64,000 nt of DNA from Pseudogracilibacillus auburnensis (GTDB lineage Bacteria > Bacillota > Bacilli > Bacillales > Amphibacillaceae): contig NZ_QJJQ01000014.1 of NCBI RefSeq assembly GCF_003201975.1, forward strand, positions 62,001-126,000, written 5' to 3'. The notes under the pieces are model-generated. The model saw only the letters and a program-made list of their open reading frames with translations. It was not told the DNA's origin and did no database searches. The position numbers were made by a program, and so were the translations under genes. Below, in pieces: positions 26,731 through 34,469 of this stretch; position 1 is the stretch's first letter, and each line of letters opens with the position of its first letter.

Positions 26731-27792
26731 ATGAAAAGATCGGTATTAACATTATTAACTTTGCTTTTCATTATGACTATTGCACTTGTTGGATGTGGTA
26801 ATAAAGAGGAAGAAAGCAATGCAAATGAAGGCACAAATGATAGTAATACTAATGATGAATCTGTAGATAGCGTTGAATGGATTGCTAACGAAGTGTATCC
26901 AGAGGATAACCATAACAGTAAGGCACTGTACGACTTTGCCGAAAAATTAGATGAAGCTACTGATGGTAAAGTACAACTTGATGTAATGGTTGGTGGTGCA
27001 TTAGGTTATGAGGGGCCTGAGTTATTAACTGCTGTTCGGGACAATGCTGTGCCAGTTTCGGACATGCTCGTAAGTGGAGTTGCTGGGGATGAACCGCTCT
27101 TTGAAATTGTAACACTACCATTCTTAGTTCAAAATTTTGATGAAGGAAAACTATTAAATGAAATTGCAAGACCTTATTTTGATCAAGTTGCTGAAGAAAA
27201 ATGGAATCAAAAAATTCTTTATGTTACACCATGGCCAGCAGCCGGATTTTGGACAAAAGATAAAGTAGAGTCTGTGGAAGATATGAAAGGTTTAAAAATG
27301 CGTACATACGATAAAAACGGAGCACTAGTTGTAGAAGCTGGTGGAGGTACACCTCACCCATTACCATTTAGTGAAGTATATTCTTCTCTTTCTACAGGTG
27401 TAATTGATTCTGTACTTACTTCTACACCGACTGCTGTTGATGCTAGCTTTTGGGAAGTATTAGATTTCTATTCTCCTGTTAGTGTAACGATGGCAACTAA
27501 CTTTGTAACCGTTAACTTAGATGAATTTAATAAACTAGATGAAGCATTACAAGCAACCATTTTAGAGGTCGGTAAAGAAATGGAAGAAAAAGTATGGACT
27601 GATGTGGCTGAGCTTGATAAAGAACAAGAAGCAATTTCAAATGAAAATGGAATTACTACACTTGAACCAAGTGAAGAATTTTTACAAGAGTTATCTGATC
27701 TGACAGAAGATATTCGTAATGATTGGTTAGAAACTGCACCAGAAGAAGCAAAAGAAATCGTTGAGAAATTTAATGAAGAGGTTGGCCGTTAA
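26731..27792 (+). CDS. TRAP transporter solute-binding lipoprotein (DctP)
   Basis: A 353-residue DctP-family binding protein. The signal peptide ends in the lipobox LVGC followed by an acidic linker. The DctP fold is seen in HNSKALYDFAEKLDEATDGK, DMKGLKMRTYDKNGALVVEA and the usual PLPFSEVYSSLSTGVIDSVL. ATG 26731 has CAGGGGGAAACAATT before it; 23 further codons upstream are not convincing. It captures a carboxylated substrate outside the membrane for the DctQM permease. Linkage to pxpABC suggests 5-oxoproline (pyroglutamate) as substrate. Confidence 0.92.
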   Translation: MKRSVLTLLTLLFIMTIALVGCGNKEEESNANEGTNDSNTNDESVDSVEWIANEVYPEDNHNSKALYDFAEKLDEATDGKVQLDVMVGGALGYEGPELLTAVRDNAVPVSDMLVSGVAGDEPLFEIVTLPFLVQNFDEGKLLNEIARPYFDQVAEEKWNQKILYVTPWPAAGFWTKDKVESVEDMKGLKMRTYDKNGALVVEAGGGTPHPLPFSEVYSSLSTGVIDSVLTSTPTAVDASFWEVLDFYSPVSVTMATNFVTVNLDEFNKLDEALQATILEVGKEMEEKVWTDVAELDKEQEAISNENGITTLEPSEEFLQELSDLTEDIRNDWLETAPEEAKEIVEKFNEEVGR

Positions 27793-27803
27793 TTGAACAT
27801 CAG

Positions 27804-27843
27804 GCAACCGACAGTTCGTTTACAAATGTCGGTTGCTTTTTCT
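27804..27843 (+). terminator. Terminator/attenuator inside the TRAP operon
   Basis: Stem GCAACCGACA / TGTCGGTTGC followed by TTTTTC, between dctP and dctQ. Partial termination here would give more binding protein than permease, as is usual for binding-protein transporters. Confidence 0.85.
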
Positions 27844-27909
27844 TCATTTCACCCATTGATTTTCTAGTTAAAAATACTACAACGTTTAGTTTTGTAAGGA
27901 GGGAAAATA

Positions 27910-28449
27910 ATGACGCTGATTATTCGCATCATTGATAGGATATCAAATGCTTCAGGCCTAATTGCTGGATTACTTATGATCTTAGGAGTTGTACTCGTCT
28001 TGACTGAAGTGATTGTGCGAACGGTTTTCTCAAGTACTATTTATATTACACAAGAATACACTGCTTATTTTATGGTGGCTATCACATTTTTGGGGCTTGC
28101 TTATACATTGAAAGAAAAGGGACATATACGTCTTACATTTATCCATAAGTTCGTTAAAGTAGGTAAAGTGAGAACAATATTAGACATCTATGCCTTTATT
28201 ATTGGGTTCATAATTTTTGCAATTGTTACGTATGCAACGATCGATTATTTTTTAAGTAGCTTGGCTTCTGGTACCCGCTCCATGCAAATAACAAAAACAT
28301 ATCTAGCCATTCCCCAATTTGCGATGCCTTTAGGGTCTTTCATCATTTCCTTACAGTTTCTTGCAGAAATTTTAAAGTCAATTTTGCAATTAAAAACTGG
28401 GGAATTTGAGGAAGAGGATGATTTTGAATCAGAAGCATTGGGTCGATAA
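27910..28449 (+). CDS. TRAP transporter small permease (DctQ)
   Basis: A 179-residue protein with four membrane segments (about residues 12-34, 50-68, 91-111 and 133-153). VRTVFSSTIYITQEYTAYFM and LGLAYTLKEKGHIRLTFI are typical DctQ features. GGAGGGAAAATA lies directly before ATG. It pairs with the DctM subunit 29 bases downstream. Confidence 0.9.
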   Translation: MTLIIRIIDRISNASGLIAGLLMILGVVLVLTEVIVRTVFSSTIYITQEYTAYFMVAITFLGLAYTLKEKGHIRLTFIHKFVKVGKVRTILDIYAFIIGFIIFAIVTYATIDYFLSSLASGTRSMQITKTYLAIPQFAMPLGSFIISLQFLAEILKSILQLKTGEFEEEDDFESEALGR

Positions 28450-28478
28450 ATGGATGGTAAACCATTCAAAAGGAGGAT

Positions 28479-29783
28479 ATGAAATTGAGTATTGGAGTAA
28501 TTTCTATAACGTTATTAGGTCTATTATTGTTATTGTTAGGAAGTACAATTTGGGTAGGTGTTTCTTTATTTGTAGTAGGTATAATAAGTATCATTTTATT
28601 TACTAATAATCCTCCTCTAACAATTCTTTCAAATATGTTATGGAACAATACAAACAGCGCGACAATGTTTGCTCTTCCTTTATTTATTTTGATGGGAGAA
28701 ATCCTTGTTCGTAGCCGTTTATCAGAAAGTTTATTTAAAGGATTAGCTCCATGGATGAGCTTTTTGCCAGGCCGACTACTTCATGTAAATATTATTGCTA
28801 GTAGTTTGTTTTCAGCTGTAAGTGGTTCATCTGCTGCAACAACTGCAACAGTTGGTAAAATTGCTTTACCAGAATTAATTAAACGAAATTATAGTCGTTC
28901 ATTAAGTATTGGTTCTTTGGCTGGAGCGGGTACACTTGGGTTTTTAATACCACCAAGTATGATGATGATCGTTTATGGAATCGTGGCAGATGTGAGTATT
29001 GGTAGGCTTTTTATCGCAGGTATTATTCCAGGAATTATATTAGCTGCAGGTTTTAGTGGCTATATCGTTTTACGTTGTTTATTTAATCCTAGCCTTGCAA
29101 AAGGGGACGAAAAGTACTCTTGGAGCGATCGTATTAAAGCATTACCACAATTATTACCTATTATTCTACTAATCATCCTTGTTTTAGGGAGTATTTATAC
29201 TGGTTGGGCTACACCGACAGAAGCAGCAGCCGTTGGTGTTCTTGGTTCATTCATTATTGCCCTTTTTTCTAAAACATTGAACAGAAAAGTCTTTAAAGAA
29301 ATTATTTTAGGTTCGGTTAAAACGAGTACAATGATTATGCTAATCGTATGTGGGGCTTCTTATTTATCTGTTACTGTTGGATACTTAAAAATACCTGCAC
29401 AACTTACGGCATTTATCGGCTCCCTAGGTTTGACTGGGTTTCAACTCATTCTTATTTTATCTATCATGTATATTATTTTAGGAATGATGCTTGATGGGTT
29501 CTCCATCATCGTTATGAGTTTACCACTTGCATTACCCTTAATAGTTGCAGCTGGTTTTGATCCGTTATGGTTCGGAATTTATCTTGTCCTGATGATTGAA
29601 ATTTCACAAATTACTCCACCCGTTGGCTTTAATTTATTTGTTATTAATGGACTTGTAAAAGATGATGTATTAAAAATCGCATATTACGCTATTCCATCAT
29701 TCATTATTATTTTACTAGTTACGGGCGTAATTACTGTATACCCAGAAATTGTTCTTTGGTTCCCAGAAATGATGATGAAATAG
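28479..29783 (+). CDS. TRAP transporter large permease (DctM)
   Basis: A 434-residue permease with about 12 hydrophobic segments. Landmarks are FALPLFILMGEILVRS, the SSAAT and GSLAGAGTLGFLIPPSMMM regions, GWATPTEAAAVGVLGS and ITPPVGFNLFVINGL. AGGAGG stands at 28471-28476, only two bases before ATG 28479 but eight before TTG 28485, so initiation may be at the TTG. It moves substrate with sodium together with DctQ and DctP. Confidence 0.92.
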   Translation: MKLSIGVISITLLGLLLLLLGSTIWVGVSLFVVGIISIILFTNNPPLTILSNMLWNNTNSATMFALPLFILMGEILVRSRLSESLFKGLAPWMSFLPGRLLHVNIIASSLFSAVSGSSAATTATVGKIALPELIKRNYSRSLSIGSLAGAGTLGFLIPPSMMMIVYGIVADVSIGRLFIAGIIPGIILAAGFSGYIVLRCLFNPSLAKGDEKYSWSDRIKALPQLLPIILLIILVLGSIYTGWATPTEAAAVGVLGSFIIALFSKTLNRKVFKEIILGSVKTSTMIMLIVCGASYLSVTVGYLKIPAQLTAFIGSLGLTGFQLILILSIMYIILGMMLDGFSIIVMSLPLALPLIVAAGFDPLWFGIYLVLMIEISQITPPVGFNLFVINGLVKDDVLKIAYYAIPSFIIILLVTGVITVYPEIVLWFPEMMMK

Positions 29784-29809
29784 CGAACACTAATAGGAGG
29801 AAATGGAAG

Positions 29810-30574
29810 ATGATGAAGGTTGATTTAAATAGTGATTTAGGAGAAAGTTTTGGTCAATATAAAATCGGAAATGATGATGATGTGCTTAAACATGTCACTT
29901 CTGTTAATGTCGCTTGCGGATTTCATGCAGGTGATCCACAAGTAATGGAAAAAACAGTTGAAAAAGCATTTGAAAACAATGTTGCTGTTGGTGCCCATCC
30001 TGGCTTTCCCGACCTTAAAGGCTTTGGTCGCCGTCCAATGCAAATTAGTCCCGAAGAAGCAAAAGCATATGTTATGTATCAAGTCAGTGCCTTAAATGGA
30101 TTTGTCAAAGCGCTTGGAGGAAAAATGCAACATGTAAAGCCCCATGGTGCTTTCTACAATATGGCAGCAGTTGATGCTACTATTGCCCAAGCAATTGCAG
30201 AAGGAGTTTATGCAGTTGATCCAAACTTAATTTTAATGGGACTTGCTAACGGAGAACTAGTGAAAGCTGGAAATAAAATAGGGCTACAAACAGCTAGCGA
30301 AGTTTTTGCTGATCGGACTTATACTAATAAAGGTACACTTGTTAGTCGAACGGAAGAAGGTTCCGTTATTTATAATAAAGAGCAGGCAACAGAACAAATT
30401 TTACATATTGTTTTAAACGGTAAAGTAAAAACAATTGATGGCGGAGAAGTTGAATTAAATGCGGATAGTATTTGCGTGCATGGTGATAATTACGAGGCTG
30501 TTGAATTAGTAAAACACCTCAAAAAATCTCTAATAGAGTCAAATGTTACAGTTCAATCACTTTCAAATCAATAA
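29810..30574 (+). CDS. pxpA: 5-oxoprolinase subunit A (LamB/YcsF family)
   Basis: A 254-residue PxpA protein: KVDLNSDLGESFGQYKIGND near the N-terminus, VNVACGFHAGDPQVMEKTV, GVGAHPGFPDLKGFGRR-type motif (here VGAHPGFPDLKGFGRRPMQI) and QHVKPHGAFYN with conserved His residues, and a C-terminal SICVHGDNYEAVEL. AGGAGG is nine bases before ATG 29810; ATG 29813 is also possible. It completes PxpABC although the genes sit in two divergent operons. Placing it behind the TRAP genes links uptake directly to hydrolysis. Confidence 0.93.
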   Translation: MMKVDLNSDLGESFGQYKIGNDDDVLKHVTSVNVACGFHAGDPQVMEKTVEKAFENNVAVGAHPGFPDLKGFGRRPMQISPEEAKAYVMYQVSALNGFVKALGGKMQHVKPHGAFYNMAAVDATIAQAIAEGVYAVDPNLILMGLANGELVKAGNKIGLQTASEVFADRTYTNKGTLVSRTEEGSVIYNKEQATEQILHIVLNGKVKTIDGGEVELNADSICVHGDNYEAVELVKHLKKSLIESNVTVQSLSNQ

Positions 30575-30584
30575 TAATAGTACT

Positions 30585-30618
30585 AAGACCTTGGCGATGG
30601 ACCAAGGTCTTGTTTTTT
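30585..30618 (+). terminator. Rho-independent terminator
   Basis: Stem AAGACCTTGG / CCAAGGTCTT, seven-base loop, then GTTTTTT. It ends the dctPQM-pxpA operon. Confidence 0.9.
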
Positions 30619-30756
30619 GCTTTGCAGCACTACTTTTATGTAAAGACTATATCAATATGGTTGTATATTTCTCCCCAGAAAAGTTTACTAGTTCTTCTTG
30701 ATAAGAACTATTTTTCGTTACCTTTCTAATCCTTTCTCATCCAGTTCTATCATGTA

Positions 30757-31341
30757 TTAAAAAACCAACTCATACATATGACACGCATGAACCCTTTTAA
30801 ACTTTCCCTTTATTTCTTCCGGATTGTTACCGATATAATGGGCAAAAGCGGAAATTGGTTTCAAATGAACATTTTTAGTTACAAAGGTGGGTTCCATTTC
30901 TTCATTACCTTCCATAAAAACATGATAATACGTCTTCTTTTTCTTAAAATGATGTGACTCATACCATTCATTCACCCATTTATCATCACGTGTCCATGCC
31001 TCTAATCTATTCATGCCTAAATCACTTAAAGTTTTGATTGCATGATGTAAAAGTGCAGTTGCGATTCCTTGACGTTGATAGTCTGGATGAACCGCTGCAT
31101 GCCAAATCATTCCGCTTACGATAGAATCATCTGAACAAATAGTTCCCGGTTCTTCTTCATACTCAATATCCATTAACCCGACTATGAGGTTATCTTTTTC
31201 AGCAACAAGTTCAATAGATGAATTTTCATATATTTCTTTCTCACGTAACACATTGTCATAATATGCTGTATCCAAAAAAGATAGGACTCTACATCTAAGC
31301 CAACCGGATTCATCGCTTGGTTTATACGATCTTATTAACAT
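30757..31341 (-). CDS. GNAT family N-acetyltransferase
   Basis: A 194-residue protein. The acetyl-CoA site is seen in IWHAAVHPDYQRQGIATALLHHAIKTL (V-x-P-x-[F/Y]-R-x-x-G-x-A type), and the strand before it is LIVGLMDIEYEE. The C-terminal 60 residues are longer than in minimal GNAT proteins. GGGGG lies six bases before the ATG. It is last of three leftward genes (HAD, GNAT, GNAT). Substrate unknown. Confidence 0.88.
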   Translation of the reverse strand: MLIRSYKPSDESGWLRCRVLSFLDTAYYDNVLREKEIYENSSIELVAEKDNLIVGLMDIEYEEEPGTICSDDSIVSGMIWHAAVHPDYQRQGIATALLHHAIKTLSDLGMNRLEAWTRDDKWVNEWYESHHFKKKKTYYHVFMEGNEEMEPTFVTKNVHLKPISAFAHYIGNNPEEIKGKFKRVHACHMYELVF

Positions 31342-31354
31342 TTATGTCCCCCAT

Positions 31355-31912
31355 TTAAGTACTACGATTTTTAAATTCATTCTTCAGTACACTCATCATA
31401 ATGGAATCATGGAACTCGCCATCATAATAAAGCTTATCCCTTAAGATTCCTTCCTGTTTAAATCCAAGTTTTTCATATGATTTTTTGGCTCTCACATTAT
31501 ATGAAAAGACCTCTAGCTCGATTCGATGTACATTTAATATATGAAACCCGTAATCTAATAATAGAGACATCGCTTCTGTTCCATAGCCTTTTCCCCAATT
31601 TTCTTTTTCAAATATTGCTATACGTACAATCGCATTTTGGTTTACATGATCTATCTCCATCATTGCAATATCACCTATAGGTTCATCGTTTTCTTGTAAA
31701 CAAATGAGTAAATCTAGTCTACTACTATCTAAAGTGACACTTTCGATCCACTGATGGACACCTTGACGACTAAATACTTTTTGTGTTCCAGTGAGTCGCC
31801 GTGCCTCACGATCCCATAATGTTGTAAAAATCATGTTTGCATCTTCTATTTCTACTGGTCTCAAATAAAGTCGTTTACTTTCAAGAAATTTGATTTGCTG
31901 TTCATTTTTCAT
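31355..31912 (-). CDS. GNAT family N-acetyltransferase (RimJ/RimL type)
   Basis: A 185-residue protein of the RimJ/RimL group (Acetyltransf_3): RLYLRPVEIEDANMIFTTLW at the start, IAIFEKENWGKGYGTEAMSL as the acetyl-CoA loop and VFSYNVRAKKSYEKLGFKQE near the end, the usual pattern for this group. The start is six bases from the stop of the HAD gene. It may acetylate a protein N-terminus or a small molecule; the sequence does not say which. Confidence 0.9.
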   Translation of the reverse strand: MKNEQQIKFLESKRLYLRPVEIEDANMIFTTLWDREARRLTGTQKVFSRQGVHQWIESVTLDSSRLDLLICLQENDEPIGDIAMMEIDHVNQNAIVRIAIFEKENWGKGYGTEAMSLLLDYGFHILNVHRIELEVFSYNVRAKKSYEKLGFKQEGILRDKLYYDGEFHDSIMMSVLKNEFKNRST

Positions 31913-31917
31913 TGTTT

Positions 31918-32584
31918 TTACCCTTTCATTTTCTTTATTATGTTCGGTACTTCTAATAAATCATCAATGATATAATCCGCATTAGCATGATCCCATTGGT
32001 AATCTCTTTTCCATATGCTTTTCATTCCTACATTTTTTGCTGCATGAATATCATTTTCTGGATGGTCTCCAACAAATACGCATTGATTCGGTTCGACATG
32101 TAGTTTTTCAATAGCCTTTAAAAATATTTTTGGATCAGGCTTTTTAATTCCCTCCCATTCAGAAATTAAAATAGTATCAACATATTTCTTTATTCCTAAA
32201 GCTTTAATGTTATCCATTTGAAACGTACCAAAACCGTTTGTAAATGATTCCTAAAGTAAGTTTTTCGTGTTTAAGCTCGTCAAACATTTGGATAAGATTT
32301 GGAAAAGCAATACAACTATATTTAAATTGCTCTACATAGTCGTCTAGTAAATTGGTCCATGAGACCCCCTGTATATCGAATGCATCAACAAGCTGTTTAT
32401 ACACCTTATCTTTCCAAACATACCCACGACAATCTAATTCAATAAATCTAGAAATATATATTTCTATTGGAATGTGTCCGACCCATTTATGTAATCGCTC
32501 ATATTGCCGTTCAACAAACTTTTGAACGGAAACATCACGATTTAGTAACGTTCCATCTAGGTCAAAAATGACTGATTTGATCAA
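31918..32584 (-). pseudogene. HAD-family hydrolase split by a one-base insertion
   Basis: TTG 32584 (AAGGGG before it) reads KSVIFDLDGTLLNRDVSVQK with the catalytic DxDGT, and stays in frame to LTLGII, then continues out of frame and stops at 32210. Removing one base from the T3/A3 run at 32242-32244 gives LGIITNGFGTFQMDNIKALG, the canonical HAD motif II region, and continues through KKPDPKIF and FVGDHPENDIHAAKNVGM to the stop at 31918. The protein would then be about 221 residues and complete. Inactivation or a sequencing indel. Confidence 0.85.
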
Positions 32585-32699
32585 ATGAACACCCCTTTAT
32601 CTCCAAAGCCTCTCATCCATTTACTTACATCATTAACTATTTGTAGAGAATATTCAATTAATATGGTACGATATTAAAAACAGAAAGGAGAACGTTTAA

Positions 32700-33284
32700 A
32701 TGAAAAAAAACAAGAAGCGAGAGATTCTAAAAGAAAATAACCTAACGTATGACGATTATGCAACATTAGACGATGAAAATAGATATGAACTTGTAAAAGG
32801 ACAATTAGAATTGATGAGTCCGTCTCCATCGACTATTCATCAGTTAATATTAGGTGAATTACATGAACATATTTCATCTAATTGTAAATCAGACTATTTT
32901 ATCTTTTTTGCCCCAATTGATGTTATCCTATCAGCAAAAGAAGTCCGTCAGCCTGATCTTGTTTTAGTTCATCGAGACCGAATGGATATTCTAACAAATC
33001 GCGGTATAGAGGGAGCTCCAGACTTAGTAATCGAGATTCTTTCACCATCTTCATTGAAACGTGATAAAATAGAAAAAATAAAATCGTACGCTTTTTTTAA
33101 CATTCCAGAATATTGGATTTTGGATCCGAATCTTGGAATTATCGAGCAATATACGTTAAAGGAAAGCCACTATGAAATGATCAATATTTTCCAAGATGAC
33201 GATCAAATTTTATCCCCAAACATCCCTTGTGTTTCTTTTACAATGAAAGAAGTAATGGAAAAGATACCTAAACTATCTAACTAG
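32700..33284 (+). CDS. Uma2/DUF820 family PD-(D/E)XK nuclease-like protein
   Basis: A 194-residue Uma2 (DUF820) protein. The restriction-like core is VRQPDLVLVHRDR, GAPDLVIEILSPSS and the IKSYAFFNIPEYWILDPN region with Glu and Lys-rich surroundings. AGAAAGGAGAACGTTTAA is in front of the ATG. Uma2 proteins are most common in cyanobacteria and their role is unsettled. Here it is a lone gene, convergent with the nucleotidyltransferase. Confidence 0.85.
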   Translation: MKKNKKREILKENNLTYDDYATLDDENRYELVKGQLELMSPSPSTIHQLILGELHEHISSNCKSDYFIFFAPIDVILSAKEVRQPDLVLVHRDRMDILTNRGIEGAPDLVIEILSPSSLKRDKIEKIKSYAFFNIPEYWILDPNLGIIEQYTLKESHYEMINIFQDDDQILSPNIPCVSFTMKEVMEKIPKLSN

Positions 33285-33285
33285 A

Positions 33286-33882
33286 TCATAAGCTTTTATC
33301 ATTCTGCCATAATTCATTCCTAAATAGCTTTATTTTATACCATGTTGATTGCCAATTCTTTGTTTTTAATCTTTCCTCAAAAATTTTCATTCGTTTCGTG
33401 CAGCCTTGGAAATAGGTAGTTGGTTTAATTTCTAAATTTAGCACATCCTTTACTCCACATGGTGAAGACAATAGGACATTGTCTTTTTCATCTAGTTTAA
33501 CTCCTAAAGCAGTCGCAGTTTCAGGAAATTTCGACATAGCGTCTTCAGATGAAACGTAAGGAGAAACGTTATTAACAAGATGCATTCTCGCTTGATTTTT
33601 CACTGACCATGGAAGACAAGGATGAATAGATGCTAGTTTCTTTTCCAGTACCTTTTCTTTCTCTTCATTAATAGTTGTACAATCATAGTAAATAACATCA
33701 ATATCTGGTAAAGGTGTTCGTCCTTCAAACCCATGTAACACATCCCATATTTTTGATCGTACAAAACCTGCACAAATCCACCAATCCGGCAAATGGAACG
33801 ATTTAACGGTTTTCAATATTTCCATCATCCATTCGTCTTCTTGAATGAAGAAAATAATATCTTCTTCGTTTTTCATTTTCAT
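33286..33882 (-). CDS. Nucleotidyltransferase family protein (PF06042/DUF925)
   Basis: A 198-residue protein. WWICAGFVRSKIWDVLHGF followed by PLPDIDVIYYD gives the G-x-x-R and DxD arrangement of this minimal nucleotidyltransferase family, and WSVKNQARMHLVNN the following conserved block. ATG 33882 has AAAGGTGGGG before it and is preferred over GTG 33891. The substrate is not known. Its stop lies next to that of the convergent Uma2 gene. Confidence 0.85.
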   Translation of the reverse strand: MKMKNEEDIIFFIQEDEWMMEILKTVKSFHLPDWWICAGFVRSKIWDVLHGFEGRTPLPDIDVIYYDCTTINEEKEKVLEKKLASIHPCLPWSVKNQARMHLVNNVSPYVSSEDAMSKFPETATALGVKLDEKDNVLLSSPCGVKDVLNLEIKPTTYFQGCTKRMKIFEERLKTKNWQSTWYKIKLFRNELWQNDKSL

Positions 33883-34035
33883 TAACCCCACCTTTCCTAA
33901 ACAAATTTTTCATTTTTCAATTTCCAAACACTCTTTCATTCATCTTAATATTTCGGAACCCTTTTTAAAAGCATTTAGAAGACATAACTTAGCGTCAATC
34001 CTTAATCGAGAGTTGATGTTACACAAATAAAATTG

Positions 34036-34252
34036 ATTCAGCGCGATAGTAGCCTCATTCAGCGTGGATGCAAATTTTTCAGCATGAAGGCCAATTAATT
34101 CAGCGAGAATACTGTTTAATTCAGCGCAAGTAGGATATAATTCAGCGCGGATCCAAATTATTCAGCGCTAATAGGAGACCATTCAGCGCGAATGCGAATT
34201 ATTCAGCGGAATGACAAGTTTGTTCAGTGTGAAAAAGATTAAATTCAGCACT
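34036..34252 (+). repeat. ATTCAGCGC array, eleven units at 20/21-bp spacing
   Basis: Units begin at 34036, 34057, 34077, 34098, 34119, 34140, 34160, 34181, 34201, 34222 and 34243; every step is 20 or 21 bases, mean 20.7. The best units read ATTCAGCGCGAAT. Outer units are more degenerate (TTCAGTGTG, ATTCAGCAC) than inner ones. The array fills the divergent space between the nucleotidyltransferase and formate dehydrogenase genes. No gene is supported in the rest of 33883-34469. Confidence 0.9.
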
Positions 34253-34469
34253 CCATGCTTAACCCTCTCTTAGTCTATGATAGTATTTTATTTAAAATAT
34301 TGTAATTATTCCAAAATAAACTATAATAAAGACTAATAATATTGTTTGGCTATTTCACCCATACAATCGTCTAGGATTGAATGATAGCATTTAAAAGATC
34401 ATCTAATATGAAAACGGTGTCTTTTAGAGATACTGTTTCATTGTGAGTTTATGTAAGGGGGATATCTTC

